From: Clostridium sp. CAG:448
GTDB taxonomy: Bacteria > Bacillota > Clostridia > Oscillospirales > CAG-272
DNA: 14,895 nucleotides
Reading direction: 5' to 3'
Assembly: GCA_000433415.1 (NCBI GenBank)
Contig: FR890518.1
Location: forward strand, 7,484 to 22,378
Both the position numbers and the translations under genes were made by a program. Below are positions 6,533 to 13,644 of this stretch, in pieces (position 1 is the stretch's first letter; each line of letters starts with the position of its first letter). The notes under the pieces were generated by a model. That model searched no databases, had not been told where the DNA came from, and saw only the letters and a list, made by a program, of their open reading frames with translations.

Positions 6533-7461
6533 ATATCCGGCTTAACCTGGTTCAGATATTTGCGGATTTCCTCGATGTAGAGTTGCCCCAGTTGACTCAG
6601 TGTGTCCGACTTTCTCACAATGTATCCGATTTCCATCAGATCGCCGGCACACGGATCGTCTTCTGCAAAGGGAACCGCCACGTAGTCGTCGCCGTTCAGT
6701 TCCTCTACAATGATGCCCGAACAGATGGTGTACCCCTGCAGACCGACCATGAGATTGCAGATGGTCGCGCGGTCGCATGCCTTAATGATGCGGGGATAAT
6801 CGTAAGTGCTGAGCATCTCCTCCGCAAAGTAAAACGAGCTGTTCCCGCCCTGCTCAAAAGAGAGGCACGGGTAGTCCGCCAGATCGGAAAAATGCACACT
6901 TTCAAGACCGGCAAGCGGGTGATCCTTGCAGACGTAGATGTAGGCGCGGATATCAATCAGTTTGTGAAATACCAGATTGCTGGCGCGCAGAAGCTTACCG
7001 ATGGCAGCACGGTTGAAATTGCTCAGATACAGGATGCCGATTTCACTGCGCAGGGTGGCAACATCGTCAATGACGTCTTTGGTTTTGGTTTCCCGGATTG
7101 CAAATTCGTATTGCAGGGTATCAAACTGTTTGACCGTTTCAATGAATGCCTTGACGGCAAAGGAATAGTGTTGCGCTGAAACGCAGAATTTCTTTTTAAG
7201 ATTTCCCGCGCGCCCGTATTTTTCTTCCAGCGCTTCGTACTGACTGTACACCTGCTTGGCGTAAAGCAGGAATTCGGCGCCGTCATTGGTGATTGTGACT
7301 CCTCTGCCTGTCCGGTTGAAAATGGTGATGCCAACCTCTTTTTCAAGTTCTTTGATTGCGCTGGTCAGAGATGGCTGTGCCACATAGAGCACCTCTGCCG
7401 CGCGGCTGAGTGATCCGGTTTCCGAAATAACAATGGCATAATGCAGCTGTTGCAGGGTCAT
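6529..7461 (-). CDS. LysR-family regulator, probably of the metQNI operon
   Basis: This 310-residue protein has a canonical LysR winged helix-turn-helix at residues 1-60, with GSLSRAAEVLYVAQPSLT (16-33) as helix-turn-helix and IFNRTGRGV (47-55) as the wing. The effector-binding domain spans about 90-300. AGGAGG lies 6 nt upstream of the ATG. It is immediately upstream of metQ on the same strand with about 120 bp between, and no riboswitch is seen, so it is the best candidate regulator of methionine or sulfur-compound uptake. The effector cannot be read from sequence. Related sulfur-metabolism LysR proteins (CysB/CmbR type) sense O-acetylserine or similar compounds, but assignment to that subgroup is uncertain. 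Confidence 0.9.
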   Translation of the reverse strand: MTLQQLHYAIVISETGSLSRAAEVLYVAQPSLTSAIKELEKEVGITIFNRTGRGVTITNDGAEFLLYAKQVYSQYEALEEKYGRAGNLKKKFCVSAQHYSFAVKAFIETVKQFDTLQYEFAIRETKTKDVIDDVATLRSEIGILYLSNFNRAAIGKLLRASNLVFHKLIDIRAYIYVCKDHPLAGLESVHFSDLADYPCLSFEQGGNSSFYFAEEMLSTYDYPRIIKACDRATICNLMVGLQGYTICSGIIVEELNGDDYVAVPFAEDDPCAGDLMEIGYIVRKSDTLSQLGQLYIEEIRKYLNQVKPDI

Positions 7462-7491
7462 AACGCGCCTCCTTCTTTGCTTTCTTCCCTT

Positions 7492-7520
7492 ATTATACTC
7501 TGTTTTTGCCGGATTGTCAA
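7492..7520 (-). promoter_or_regulatory. Consensus promoter of lysR
   Basis: On the minus strand TTGACA (7515-7520) and TATAAT (7492-7497) are spaced by 17 nt, a perfect match. It is divergent from, and about 10 bp away from, the promoter of the zinc-ribbon gene. Confidence 0.85.
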
Positions 7521-7528
7521 CGGATTGT

Positions 7529-7557
7529 TTGCAAAAGCGGTAAGGGTGTGCTATACT
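7529..7557 (+). promoter_or_regulatory. Promoter of the zinc-ribbon gene with overlapping palindrome
   Basis: TTGCAA (7529-7534), 17-nt spacer, TATACT (7552-7557). The perfect palindrome CTGTTAACAG (7556-7565) overlaps the end of the -10 box and the predicted start site, a typical repressor-operator position. Confidence 0.65.
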
Positions 7558-7567
7558 GTTAACAGAG

Positions 7568-7662
7568 TTAAGGCATTACCGCGCAATTTCGATGGTGCAA
7601 TTTGTGCAGCGCAATTTCTGCAGCGCAATTTGCGCTGCGTGGATTGCGCGGTAATGCCTTAA
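7568..7662. repeat. 95-bp element: 20-bp perfect inverted repeat flanking the interior repeats
   Basis: TTAAGGCATTACCGCGCAAT (7568-7587) is repeated exactly in inverted orientation at 7643-7662. Both outer ends are TTAA. In RNA it would form a very stable hairpin starting within a few nucleotides of the predicted transcription start and ending just before the ribosome binding site. It could be a leader stability structure or a MITE-like element. No transposase is nearby. Confidence 0.85.
7583..7638 (+). repeat. Four 14-nt tandem repeats (GCAATTT-N7)
   Basis: Units start at 7583, 7597, 7611 and 7625, each beginning GCAATTT. Units two and three differ at one position (GCAATTTGTGCAGC, GCAATTTCTGCAGC). 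The last unit, GCAATTTGCGCTGC, also closes a 19-nt near-perfect palindrome (7620-7638). They fill the loop of the larger inverted repeat. Confidence 0.85.
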
Positions 7663-7678
7663 AAGGGAGGAATATGCG

Positions 7679-7936
7679 ATGGAGTTTGAAGAGCGCGCAA
7701 CCTGTTGGGGGTGCGGAAGGGATTATTTGCGTGTGGCGACGGAAAAGTGGCCGTGCCTGGATATGCTGTGTGAGGGATCAGCCGCACGCTCGAAGGACGA
7801 TGATTCCATGGGGGACATCTGCCCATACTGCAACTATGATCACGGCGGTGGCGGAGTTCTGGCGTATCTGAACCGCCCGCTGCCGGAAGAGGATCGCAAA
7901 CAGCTGCCAAAGGAGCACGACGGTACTGCCGTGTGA
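7679..7936 (+). CDS. Small zinc-ribbon-like protein of unknown function
   Basis: This 85-residue soluble protein carries two CxxC knuckles, CWGC (9-12) and CPYC (48-51), plus Cys26, Cys31 and His55. That pattern is typical of a small zinc ribbon that binds structural Zn(II). A glycine run (GGGG, 56-59) follows the second knuckle, and the C-terminus is charged. I do not recognise a named family. AGGGAGG (7664-7670) lies 8 nt upstream of ATG 7679, which decides this start over the out-of-frame ATG at 7674. The gene is monocistronic, divergent from lysR, with a structured leader and a downstream hairpin. Whether it relates to methionine uptake is unknown. Confidence 0.7.
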   Translation: MEFEERATCWGCGRDYLRVATEKWPCLDMLCEGSAARSKDDDSMGDICPYCNYDHGGGGVLAYLNRPLPEEDRKQLPKEHDGTAV

Positions 7937-7980
7937 CATGCGGGTGTTTCTGCTTGCCTTTTTGATCCATGTTCACACTT

Positions 7981-8030
7981 TCCGGCGGCCGATTGGCAGA
8001 ATTGCCAAAAAATCGGTTGCCGGATTTGTT
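7981..8030 (+). terminator. Terminator hairpin after the zinc-ribbon gene
   Basis: TCCGGC (7981-7986) pairs with GCCGGA (8019-8024), two G·T wobbles continue the stem, CCGATT (7989-7994) pairs with AATCGG (8011-8016), and GGCA/TGCC closes the tip with an A4 bulge. TTTGTTT follows. Confidence 0.65.
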
Positions 8031-8041
8031 TAGCGTGTACA

Positions 8042-8070
8042 TTGACAAGATTCCGGTTGACCTGTATAAT
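8042..8070 (+). promoter_or_regulatory. Consensus promoter of the Gfo/Idh/MocA gene
   Basis: TTGACA (8042-8047), 17-nt spacer, TATAAT (8065-8070): a perfect match. Start of transcription is predicted near 8077, giving a leader of about 46 nt. Confidence 0.85.
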
Positions 8071-8122
8071 AAATCTGTCTATTTTCCCTTTGATAGAGGG
8101 ATTTTTGAGGAGGAATGCAGCT

Positions 8123-9364
8123 GTGAGTAAAGAAAAATTAAAAATCGGTGTTTTTGGCGGCGCACGTGGGATTGTGATGATCAATGCGCTTTTACACCAT
8201 CCGGAAGCGGAATTGGTGGCAGTTTGCGATAAGTACGAGCCGATTCTGGAGCAGGCAAGACAGACTGCGGGACAGTTTGGTGTGAAGGTGGCGCTTTACA
8301 AAGATTTTGACTCCTTCCTTTCCCATGACATGGATGCTGTCGTGCTTGCCAATTACGCAACCGAACATGCGCCCTTTGCGATCCGGTGCCTCAATGCCGG
8401 TATGCATGTCATGAGCGAGGTATTGCCCTGTGAAAATATGGCGCAGGCGGTGGAGTTGATTGAAGCGGTGGAGCGTACGGGACTGGTATATGCCTATGCA
8501 GAGAATTATTGCTACTCCAATGATACCTTTGAGATGTGGCGGCGGTACCGTGAAGGAGATATCGGGGATGTGCAGTATGCAGAGTGCAATTACATTCATG
8601 ACTGTACAACCGGTTGGGCAGATATTACCTACGGTGAGCGCGATCACTGGCGCAATCATCTGCATCCCAACTTCTATTGCACCCATTCGCTGGGACCGAT
8701 CTTTGCCACGACCGGTCACAGACCTGTCCAGGTTGTCGGTTTTGAAAATCCGCCCATTCCGGAATTCTATGACCTGGGGCATGTCGGCGGTCATGCGAGC
8801 GGCATTGAAATGGTCACGCTGGATAACGGGGCAATCGTCAAGAGCATCCACGGTCCGCTGCGCTGTGAGCCGCCCATTGTCAGCTATGCCGTCTTCGGCA
8901 ATCGCGGTTGCATTCGCACGGCAGGAGGAAATCTGACCCTTTACCGTGAGAGCGAACCGGGAGTCGGGAGCACGGAGAACTACGCGCCGGATAAGTTTGT
9001 GGCGGTAGATACCACAAAAGCCAGCGGAATCGAGTCGCACGGCGGCAGTGATTTCTATCCGACGCACTGTTTCATTGAAAAAATTCTGGGACATCCGGAC
9101 GGTCGGTGGTCGCTGGATGTATACCAGGCGGTGGATATGGGAATCTGCGGGATTCTTGCGTTCCGTTCGGTACTCAATCACAATGAGCCCGTAAAGGTTC
9201 CGAATCTGCGCAACAAAGAAGAACGTGATGCGTGGCGGAACGACCGTGCCTGCACCAACCCTGCCGTTGCGGGCGATCAGGTCATTCCTTGTTCTTCTTA
9301 CGGCGAAAAGGTTGTTTCCGACGAGGTGTACGAGGCTATGCGGAAACGGTGGGGCGGGCAGTAA
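8123..9364 (+). CDS. Gfo/Idh/MocA-family protein, GH109-like
   Basis: This 413-residue cytoplasmic protein begins with a Rossmann NAD(P)-binding segment (KIGVFGGARG, 7-16) and continues with the alpha/beta C-terminal domain of the Gfo/Idh/MocA family. The usual EKP loop, whose Lys is catalytic in many dehydrogenases, is replaced by SEVLPCE (98-104). That replacement, ENYCY (127-131) and THSLGPI (187-193) recall the NAD-dependent glycosidases of GH109 and their relatives. A sugar or glycoside substrate is therefore likely but not identified. I chose GTG 8123 because AGGAGG (8108-8113) lies 9 nt upstream; the open frame extends back to 8042, but that is the -35 box. It is monocistronic with its own promoter, suggesting independent control. 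Confidence 0.85.
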   Translation: MSKEKLKIGVFGGARGIVMINALLHHPEAELVAVCDKYEPILEQARQTAGQFGVKVALYKDFDSFLSHDMDAVVLANYATEHAPFAIRCLNAGMHVMSEVLPCENMAQAVELIEAVERTGLVYAYAENYCYSNDTFEMWRRYREGDIGDVQYAECNYIHDCTTGWADITYGERDHWRNHLHPNFYCTHSLGPIFATTGHRPVQVVGFENPPIPEFYDLGHVGGHASGIEMVTLDNGAIVKSIHGPLRCEPPIVSYAVFGNRGCIRTAGGNLTLYRESEPGVGSTENYAPDKFVAVDTTKASGIESHGGSDFYPTHCFIEKILGHPDGRWSLDVYQAVDMGICGILAFRSVLNHNEPVKVPNLRNKEERDAWRNDRACTNPAVAGDQVIPCSSYGEKVVSDEVYEAMRKRWGGQ

Positions 9365-9405
9365 GCCGTTCCGTAAACCGGAAATTGTTGTTCCGAACCA
9401 AAAAG

Positions 9406-9440
9406 AGCGGCGCCGCAGGATTTTGTCCCGCGGCGCCGCT
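9406..9440 (-). terminator. Terminator between convergent genes
   Basis: AGCGGCGCCGC (9406-9416) and GCGGCGCCGCT (9430-9440) form a perfect 11-bp GC stem with extra GGA/TCC pairs in the loop. On the minus strand the stem is followed by CTTTTTGG, so it best serves the gene ending at 9461. On the plus strand the tail lacks a T run, though the strong stem may still help end the 8123-9364 transcript. Confidence 0.8.
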
Positions 9441-9460
9441 GACTTATCTGGAATTTTTAC

Positions 9461-10477
9461 TTATTTGAAGAATGACTTGTCCGTGCCATAGCACCACTTG
9501 GCGGAGGTGAATTTTCCGAAAATATATTTGTCGGATGCGGCTTCACACATGACATAGAGCTTGCCGTCCACCATGACAATTTCCTCGGACATCGGTGCGA
9601 TTTTCTTTTGCGCAATGAGAGAGGAGGAATCCAACGCGTACAGCGGCAGTGTGTGACCCAGAACGGTGATGTCTTCCTGCTGGCTCTTTTTGCCGTCATA
9701 AGCGGCGATATGGGAGAAAGCGGGACCGTAAGAAGTGGAGAGATATACCGTATCACCGTCTATGTACAATCCCTGAACCAAACCCGGCAGGGAATATGCA
9801 TACTCCGGAGTCGGATCAATGCCGGATTCAGCGGTGTTGTCCAGCTTGTACACCAGCGCAAGTGCTTTGTTTTCATCGCCTGCGGCAGTCTTGACGGTGT
9901 GGGAGGCGGGCGTTTCGTAGTTGCCGGCACGGTAGAACTCACCGACAATCAGCTGGTCTCCCACCACGGCGGTGAAAGCGGGGTGCAGGCAATCCTCATC
10001 GGATACCTTTGTGGAGAATCTGCCCGCGGCACGCAGCGTGTCGCCGTCCTTGGCTTTCAGAATGTCGGCGTAATTGTAGACAAACAGGCAGTCCTCATCG
10101 CCGTCGGCGACGTAGAGATACTGACCGGGGAACAGGGAAAGACCGCCGGCATGTCCGGTATATGCCTCTCCTTTATCATCCTGGAGAAGAATGGTTTTCA
10201 GGTGCTTTCCGCTCTCGCGGTCAACCAGGTAAACAGGGGAATTTTCACCGGACTTCATGTAGCCGGTGACAAGGAACCATTGATTGTCCGCATCGTATTC
10301 AATGCCCTGTGCGATAAAACCGCTGTTGGTGCCGGGAATTGTAAAGCCCTTTTCGCTTGCTTTGTAATAATCGGCAACCGGCAGGCGGAAATACATGCGC
10401 ACCGCGAGCAGGAAAACGGCAACGACAGCGATCAGAATGATCAGAATCAGTAAGATTCGACGAATCGGTTTTTTCAT
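9461..10477 (-). CDS. Membrane-anchored beta-propeller-like protein of unknown function
   Basis: This 338-residue protein has a positively charged N-terminus (MKKPIRR), one transmembrane helix (8-27) and an extracytoplasmic remainder. At least five similar strand-turn-strand units are visible, built around a hydrophobic strand, a DG-type turn and an LYV-like strand: 55-74, 109-126, 165-181, 234-250 and 297-313 (for example EEIVMVDGKLYVMCEA). This suggests a beta-propeller. No catalytic motif is evident. An AGGAG site lies 11 nt upstream of the ATG. It starts 30 nt after the lipid-kinase stop on the same strand with no terminator between, so the two are probably co-transcribed. A role at the membrane or cell surface is inference. 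Confidence 0.7.
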   Translation of the reverse strand: MKKPIRRILLILIILIAVVAVFLLAVRMYFRLPVADYYKASEKGFTIPGTNSGFIAQGIEYDADNQWFLVTGYMKSGENSPVYLVDRESGKHLKTILLQDDKGEAYTGHAGGLSLFPGQYLYVADGDEDCLFVYNYADILKAKDGDTLRAAGRFSTKVSDEDCLHPAFTAVVGDQLIVGEFYRAGNYETPASHTVKTAAGDENKALALVYKLDNTAESGIDPTPEYAYSLPGLVQGLYIDGDTVYLSTSYGPAFSHIAAYDGKKSQQEDITVLGHTLPLYALDSSSLIAQKKIAPMSEEIVMVDGKLYVMCEAASDKYIFGKFTSAKWCYGTDKSFFK

Positions 10478-10507
10478 TTTTGTATAAACTCCTTTGTATG
10501 TCCGAAC

Positions 10508-11383
10508 TTACACGCTTGCGGGTTCCGGAGCGAGACGGTAGGAGCGGGCGTGGTATTCGGTAACGTTCAGAATGGTTTCGCCGTCAATCTGCAGAGCGGT
10601 GGGGTGCGAGAAGCGAACCGTAATGTCTTTGCCGGTCAGCACTTCGCACATTTTTGATTTCTTGGTGTGTTCACCCTTGAAAATGTTGGGGAAGTTCATC
10701 AATGTCGGCAGCTTGCCCGAGCCGTGCCAGACCAAAAGGGACAATGTGCCGTCCGGATTGTTACGGGTCTGTCCGGGGGTTGCAATCATGCCGCCGCCGT
10801 AAAAACGTCCGTGCATAGTAGGAGCGAGCCAAACCTTTTTGTAGCTCTTGGTCACGCCGTCCACGGTGACGGTTGCGTCTGCGGGCTTGAAGTGGAACAA
10901 AAGCCCCTTGATGGCAATTCCCGTATAGTTGACGGGCTTGTCGGAGGTTGCCTTCTGCTTGTCCCCGACCTCACAGCAGTATCCGTCAATGCCGTAGTCC
11001 ACGCCGTTCAGGAAGCGGTAGGTCTTGCCGTTGACTTCCACGGTGGGGAGATTTTGCAAATACGGATTGATCACAATGGGATGGTCCGCATCGGCTGCCA
11101 CATCGTGCATAAAATCGTTGCCGCTGCCGCCATGCCAGTATGTAATTTCATTCTGTATTTGGATTCCGGCTGTTTCATTGATGAAGCGGTTGAGCGTACC
11201 GTCTCCGCCGACAATCATCAGCCGTTCGTCCTTGGCAAGAGTGTTTGCGAAAAACGCGGGGTAGGATACGGTTGTCATATCATAAAATACACATTCCTCC
11301 GAGGGATAGAATGCGCGGATCTCCGCTTCCTTTTCCGCCGTCCAGCCCTGTCCGGCGTGAGGATTGTAGAGCACTCTGATCAT
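10508..11383 (-). CDS. Diacylglycerol-kinase-family lipid kinase
   Basis: This 291-residue protein contains the DAGK catalytic fold. The N-terminal strand RVLYNPHAGQG (3-13) is the NPxAG motif, VGGDGTLN (58-65) is the nucleotide-binding GGDGT, and HGGSGNDF (84-91) corresponds to the usual GTGND with Ser for Thr. QIDGE (265-269) lies where DgkB/YegS-type enzymes keep their late acidic catalytic pair. It likely phosphorylates diacylglycerol or a related lipid, recycling it into phospholipid synthesis. The substrate is not certain. I chose ATG 11383 because AAGGAG lies 8 nt upstream; the open frame runs further upstream to 11557 but crosses the promoter. It is the first gene of a two-gene unit. 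Confidence 0.87.
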   Translation of the reverse strand: MIRVLYNPHAGQGWTAEKEAEIRAFYPSEECVFYDMTTVSYPAFFANTLAKDERLMIVGGDGTLNRFINETAGIQIQNEITYWHGGSGNDFMHDVAADADHPIVINPYLQNLPTVEVNGKTYRFLNGVDYGIDGYCCEVGDKQKATSDKPVNYTGIAIKGLLFHFKPADATVTVDGVTKSYKKVWLAPTMHGRFYGGGMIATPGQTRNNPDGTLSLLVWHGSGKLPTLMNFPNIFKGEHTKKSKMCEVLTGKDITVRFSHPTALQIDGETILNVTEYHARSYRLAPEPASV

Positions 11384-11405
11384 AGTCAATTCTCCTTTTT
11401 CTGTT

Positions 11406-11438
11406 TCCGTACCTGCCCGGAAGCGGCAGATGTACGGA
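11406..11438. repeat. Leader hairpin of the lipid-kinase transcript
   Basis: TCCGTAC (11406-11412) pairs with GTACGGA (11432-11438), and CTGCC (11413-11417) with GGCAG (11425-11429), leaving a 2-nt bulge and 7-nt loop. It lies between the promoter and ribosome binding site; no T run follows on the minus strand, so it is a leader structure rather than a terminator. Confidence 0.55.
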
Positions 11439-11449
11439 TCATTCATAAC

Positions 11450-11458
11450 ATTATAGCA
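11450..11458 (-). promoter_or_regulatory. Extended -10 promoter of the lipid-kinase operon
   Basis: On the minus strand TGC precedes TATAAT (11450-11455), a TGnTATAAT extended -10. No good -35 hexamer is found at 17 nt. Confidence 0.6.
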
Positions 11459-11588
11459 TATTGTCACATTTGACGGTACAGGCAAAAGCGTGATTTTGTC
11501 TGAAAAGGAGGTTTTTTGTATGCAAAAACGTTGCAAACGGGAATTTTGAAGGGTCAAAAAAATTTTTCAACTTTTTTCGCAAAACCTA
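11459..11588. other. AT-rich intergenic stretch without a supported gene
   Basis: Between the divergent promoters of the lipid-kinase operon and the tRNA I see no full gene. It holds a perfect SD (AGGAGG, 11506-11511) 8 nt before a 9-codon ORF (11520-11549), and a run of A7T5 followed by T-rich sequence. No clear plus-strand promoter drives the mini-ORF. Confidence 0.4.
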
Positions 11589-11617
11589 TTGCAATTCCGA
11601 AAAAGATGTGGTATAAT
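11589..11617 (+). promoter_or_regulatory. Promoter of tRNA-Glu
   Basis: TTGCAA (11589-11594), 17-nt spacer, TATAAT (11612-11617), ending 20 bp before the mature tRNA 5' end. Confidence 0.8.
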
Positions 11618-11637
11618 ATCGGAGTCCTAAGCAATGA

Positions 11638-11709
11638 GGCCCCTTAGTCAAACGGTCAAGACGTCGCCCTCTCACGGCGAAGATATGGGTTCGATTCCCG
11701 TAGGGGTCA
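11638..11709 (+). tRNA. tRNA-Glu (anticodon CTC)
   Basis: The acceptor arms GGCCCCT (11638-11644) and AGGGGTC (11702-11708) pair over 7 bp with one G·U, followed by discriminator A11709. The D stem is GTC/GAC, and the anticodon stem is TCGCC/GGCGA around CTCTCAC, giving anticodon CTC at 11671-11673 (reads GAG, Glu). The variable loop has 4 nt. The T stem ATGGG/CCCGT encloses TTCGATT. CCA is not encoded, so it must be added post-transcriptionally. It stands alone with its own promoter and terminator. Confidence 0.95.
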
Positions 11710-11713
11710 TTGG

Positions 11714-11741
11714 AAAAGGCATCGCAACAGCGATGCCTTTT
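11714..11741 (+). terminator. Terminator of tRNA-Glu
   Basis: AAAAGGCATCGC (11714-11725) and GCGATGCCTTTT (11730-11741) form a perfect 12-bp stem with a 4-nt loop; the stem's own T run and TGATTTTG supply the U-tract. Confidence 0.92.
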
Positions 11742-11774
11742 GATTTTGTCATAAAAGTTAGGGTATCTCGATGG

Positions 11775-11834
11775 AAAAATGAGCATATCTGAAAAAATCT
11801 GATATTCAGAGGTTTCAGATATGTTCATTTTTTT
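11775..11834. terminator. Long bidirectional terminator
   Basis: The arms at 11775-11794 and 11813-11832 form a 20-bp stem with a single G·U pair around an 18-nt loop. T7 follows on the plus strand, T5 on the minus strand. It serves the minus-strand gene ending at 11857 and backs up the tRNA terminator. Confidence 0.88.
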
Positions 11835-11856
11835 GTATCACTGAATCAATCCGGTT

Positions 11857-12432
11857 TCATATTTGTCGTTCCCCGTCAAACACATTTTCAATAAACCATT
11901 TTAATCCGCACACTTTGACGCCGGGGATCAAAGCATCGTTGTCATAGAGTACCGTAAGGGCTGCTCCGTCCACTTTGCTGACCGAAATCGGAGCAGGATT
12001 CAGAATCACATATTTTTGATTTTCATCGACGGATGCGGTCAGATCAAATTTGTACTTTCGAAGCGTAAATACGCGATCATAAGCAGAAGCCCCCGGTCTC
12101 GGGCTTCTGGGTGCACTCACAACGACAGCGCGCCTTTCGACAATCAATTCCAACAATTTATGATTGAGGTTAAAATGATACCGCACCCGGCGAAACGGCG
12201 TTGTGATAACAGAGACATCTATTGTTTTCATTTGCCACTGCAGAGAAATATCCACTTTGCCATCACGCTTGAAAATCGATATCAATGGATTACGACGGTA
12301 TTGCATACGTCCGTTATGCTTTTTGACCTGTTTTTTTATTTTCCGCAGAAGAGTCAACCTCTTAATCATCAAATAGAGGTCATTCAAAAGTACAATGAGA
12401 GCAATCAATAAAAGTATCCATAAAATCAACAT
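11857..12432 (-). CDS. Single-pass membrane protein of unknown function
   Basis: This 191-residue protein starts with a strongly hydrophobic helix (2-24), followed by a basic segment (RLTLLRKIKKQVKKHNGR). The rest appears soluble and strand-rich. By the positive-inside rule the basic stretch after the helix suggests the soluble part is cytoplasmic. I do not recognise a family or catalytic motif. ATG 12432 is preferred; a TTG at 12441 is in frame but has no better ribosome binding site, and SD pairing is weak for both. It follows the XRE regulator by 117 nt on the same strand, with no confident promoter between, and ends before a strong terminator. Confidence 0.6.
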   Translation of the reverse strand: MLILWILLLIALIVLLNDLYLMIKRLTLLRKIKKQVKKHNGRMQYRRNPLISIFKRDGKVDISLQWQMKTIDVSVITTPFRRVRYHFNLNHKLLELIVERRAVVVSAPRSPRPGASAYDRVFTLRKYKFDLTASVDENQKYVILNPAPISVSKVDGAALTVLYDNDALIPGVKVCGLKWFIENVFDGERQI

Positions 12433-12549
12433 GTGTTTCAACCCGGTATAATGAAATCATTCTTGGCAGAAGATTCAATTACACGATCCTTTCAAGGAAG
12501 TAATGATGCTCTATACACGCAACGACGGCGTACACCATAAAGAAAAAAT

Positions 12550-13632
12550 TCAATTTTCATTGCCCGTATCCCGTATCTGAGGAAAATACGCTTCGTATCT
12601 TTTTTGCAGAGCCAAAAACTTATCCTTAAACTGCGCAAATTCCGGCGTGGTCAATATATTTTGCAATAGCTTTTTGCATATTTGCTCAGTCGGAATGGAG
12701 TTGCGCAGCGTTGTAGCGTACAGAATTGCAGATTTGTTTTCTTTTGCGGATTCTGTCATGTGCTTTTCCATCGCAGCAAGAATGCGGTTCATATATGTCT
12801 CTGCCATCTCCGTTTGCCCGAGTTGAACGTATATCTTTGCGATCTGGGCATAGTCGTAAAGAAGCGGCGGATCGTAAATACCTGCGTATTTACCGTCTAA
12901 TACGGTTTCAAGCAGCTCTGCCGCCTTCTGATAATAAAAAAGCTTTTCTTGCGGTTGCATATCCGGCACGATCAACTGCCGGACAGAGCACTCTGCAAGA
13001 TCGACTGTATCAATAATATTTTTCAGAATTTGGGATCTGTATTCCTCGCCTTCCATTACGAATTTTGCATATACCTCACGGCTGTGGCGCAATGAGGGCA
13101 ACTTTTTGTAATAATATTTTCCTTTTTCCCTGATCGCAGAATCTTTTGATTCCGAACAAATCTGAAGCATAATTCGGTATATCTCGTTGCGTTTATCGTC
13201 ATCGGTACAACACTTCTCGGCGTGCTCTGCCAGCGAAATCATTTGTTCCACATGTTCTTTATCATATAGCTTTTTGCGATACACGTGTAACATGACATCG
13301 GCATAGTTGCCATAATGGTCAGGATTCAACTCAATTTCACGAATCCAGGCGTCATATACACCTTCCCAATCCTTTTTTTCATGAAGAGCACGGATCTTTT
13401 TGCCGAATTCTTTCCTATGTTCGATGCTCCAAACCAATTCCATATCAAATAGAGAATCTATAGAGCATTTGAAAAGCAATGCGATTTTGGGCAAAAGCGT
13501 AATGTAAGGGGATAGGAGCCCACGTTCCCATTTGGATACCGTCTGCGAGGAAACGCCGAGATATTCTGCGACAGTTTCCTGTGTCATACCGTGAGCTATT
13601 CGCATTTCTTTTAATTTGTTTTTGAGTTCCAT
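12550..13632 (-). CDS. XRE-family regulator with helical-repeat (TPR-like) C-terminus
   Basis: This 360-residue protein begins with a Cro/CI-type helix-turn-helix (residues 4-60; MTQETVAEYLGVSSQTVSKWERG spans 16-38 with recognition helix near 28-38). The remainder is nearly all helix-forming, with TPR-like units (for example YAQIAKIYVQLGQTEMAETY in the 260-285 area), suggesting ligand or peptide sensing as in other HTH-TPR regulators. No enzymatic domain is seen. The ATG lies 12 nt after the stop of the upstream membrane-protein gene, so they are probably co-transcribed. A modest AAGG site precedes it. The most likely target is its own operon, but no operator is assigned. Confidence 0.85.
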   Translation of the reverse strand: MELKNKLKEMRIAHGMTQETVAEYLGVSSQTVSKWERGLLSPYITLLPKIALLFKCSIDSLFDMELVWSIEHRKEFGKKIRALHEKKDWEGVYDAWIREIELNPDHYGNYADVMLHVYRKKLYDKEHVEQMISLAEHAEKCCTDDDKRNEIYRIMLQICSESKDSAIREKGKYYYKKLPSLRHSREVYAKFVMEGEEYRSQILKNIIDTVDLAECSVRQLIVPDMQPQEKLFYYQKAAELLETVLDGKYAGIYDPPLLYDYAQIAKIYVQLGQTEMAETYMNRILAAMEKHMTESAKENKSAILYATTLRNSIPTEQICKKLLQNILTTPEFAQFKDKFLALQKRYEAYFPQIRDTGNEN

Positions 13633-13644
13633 GATACCTTACAC

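Noticed and set aside
7583..7638. CRISPR array
   Set aside because: The 14-nt units are contiguous with no spacers, and no cas gene is present.
8192..9181. 329-codon open frame opposite the Gfo/Idh/MocA gene
   Set aside because: Antisense shadow of a well supported gene; no start signals.
11520..11549. Nine-codon ORF with a perfect AGGAGG at 8-nt spacing
   Set aside because: No convincing plus-strand promoter, no regulated gene immediately downstream on that strand, and too short to support as coding.
11586..11828. 80-codon minus-strand frame across the tRNA
   Set aside because: It covers the tRNA gene and its terminator, so it is not a plausible protein gene.
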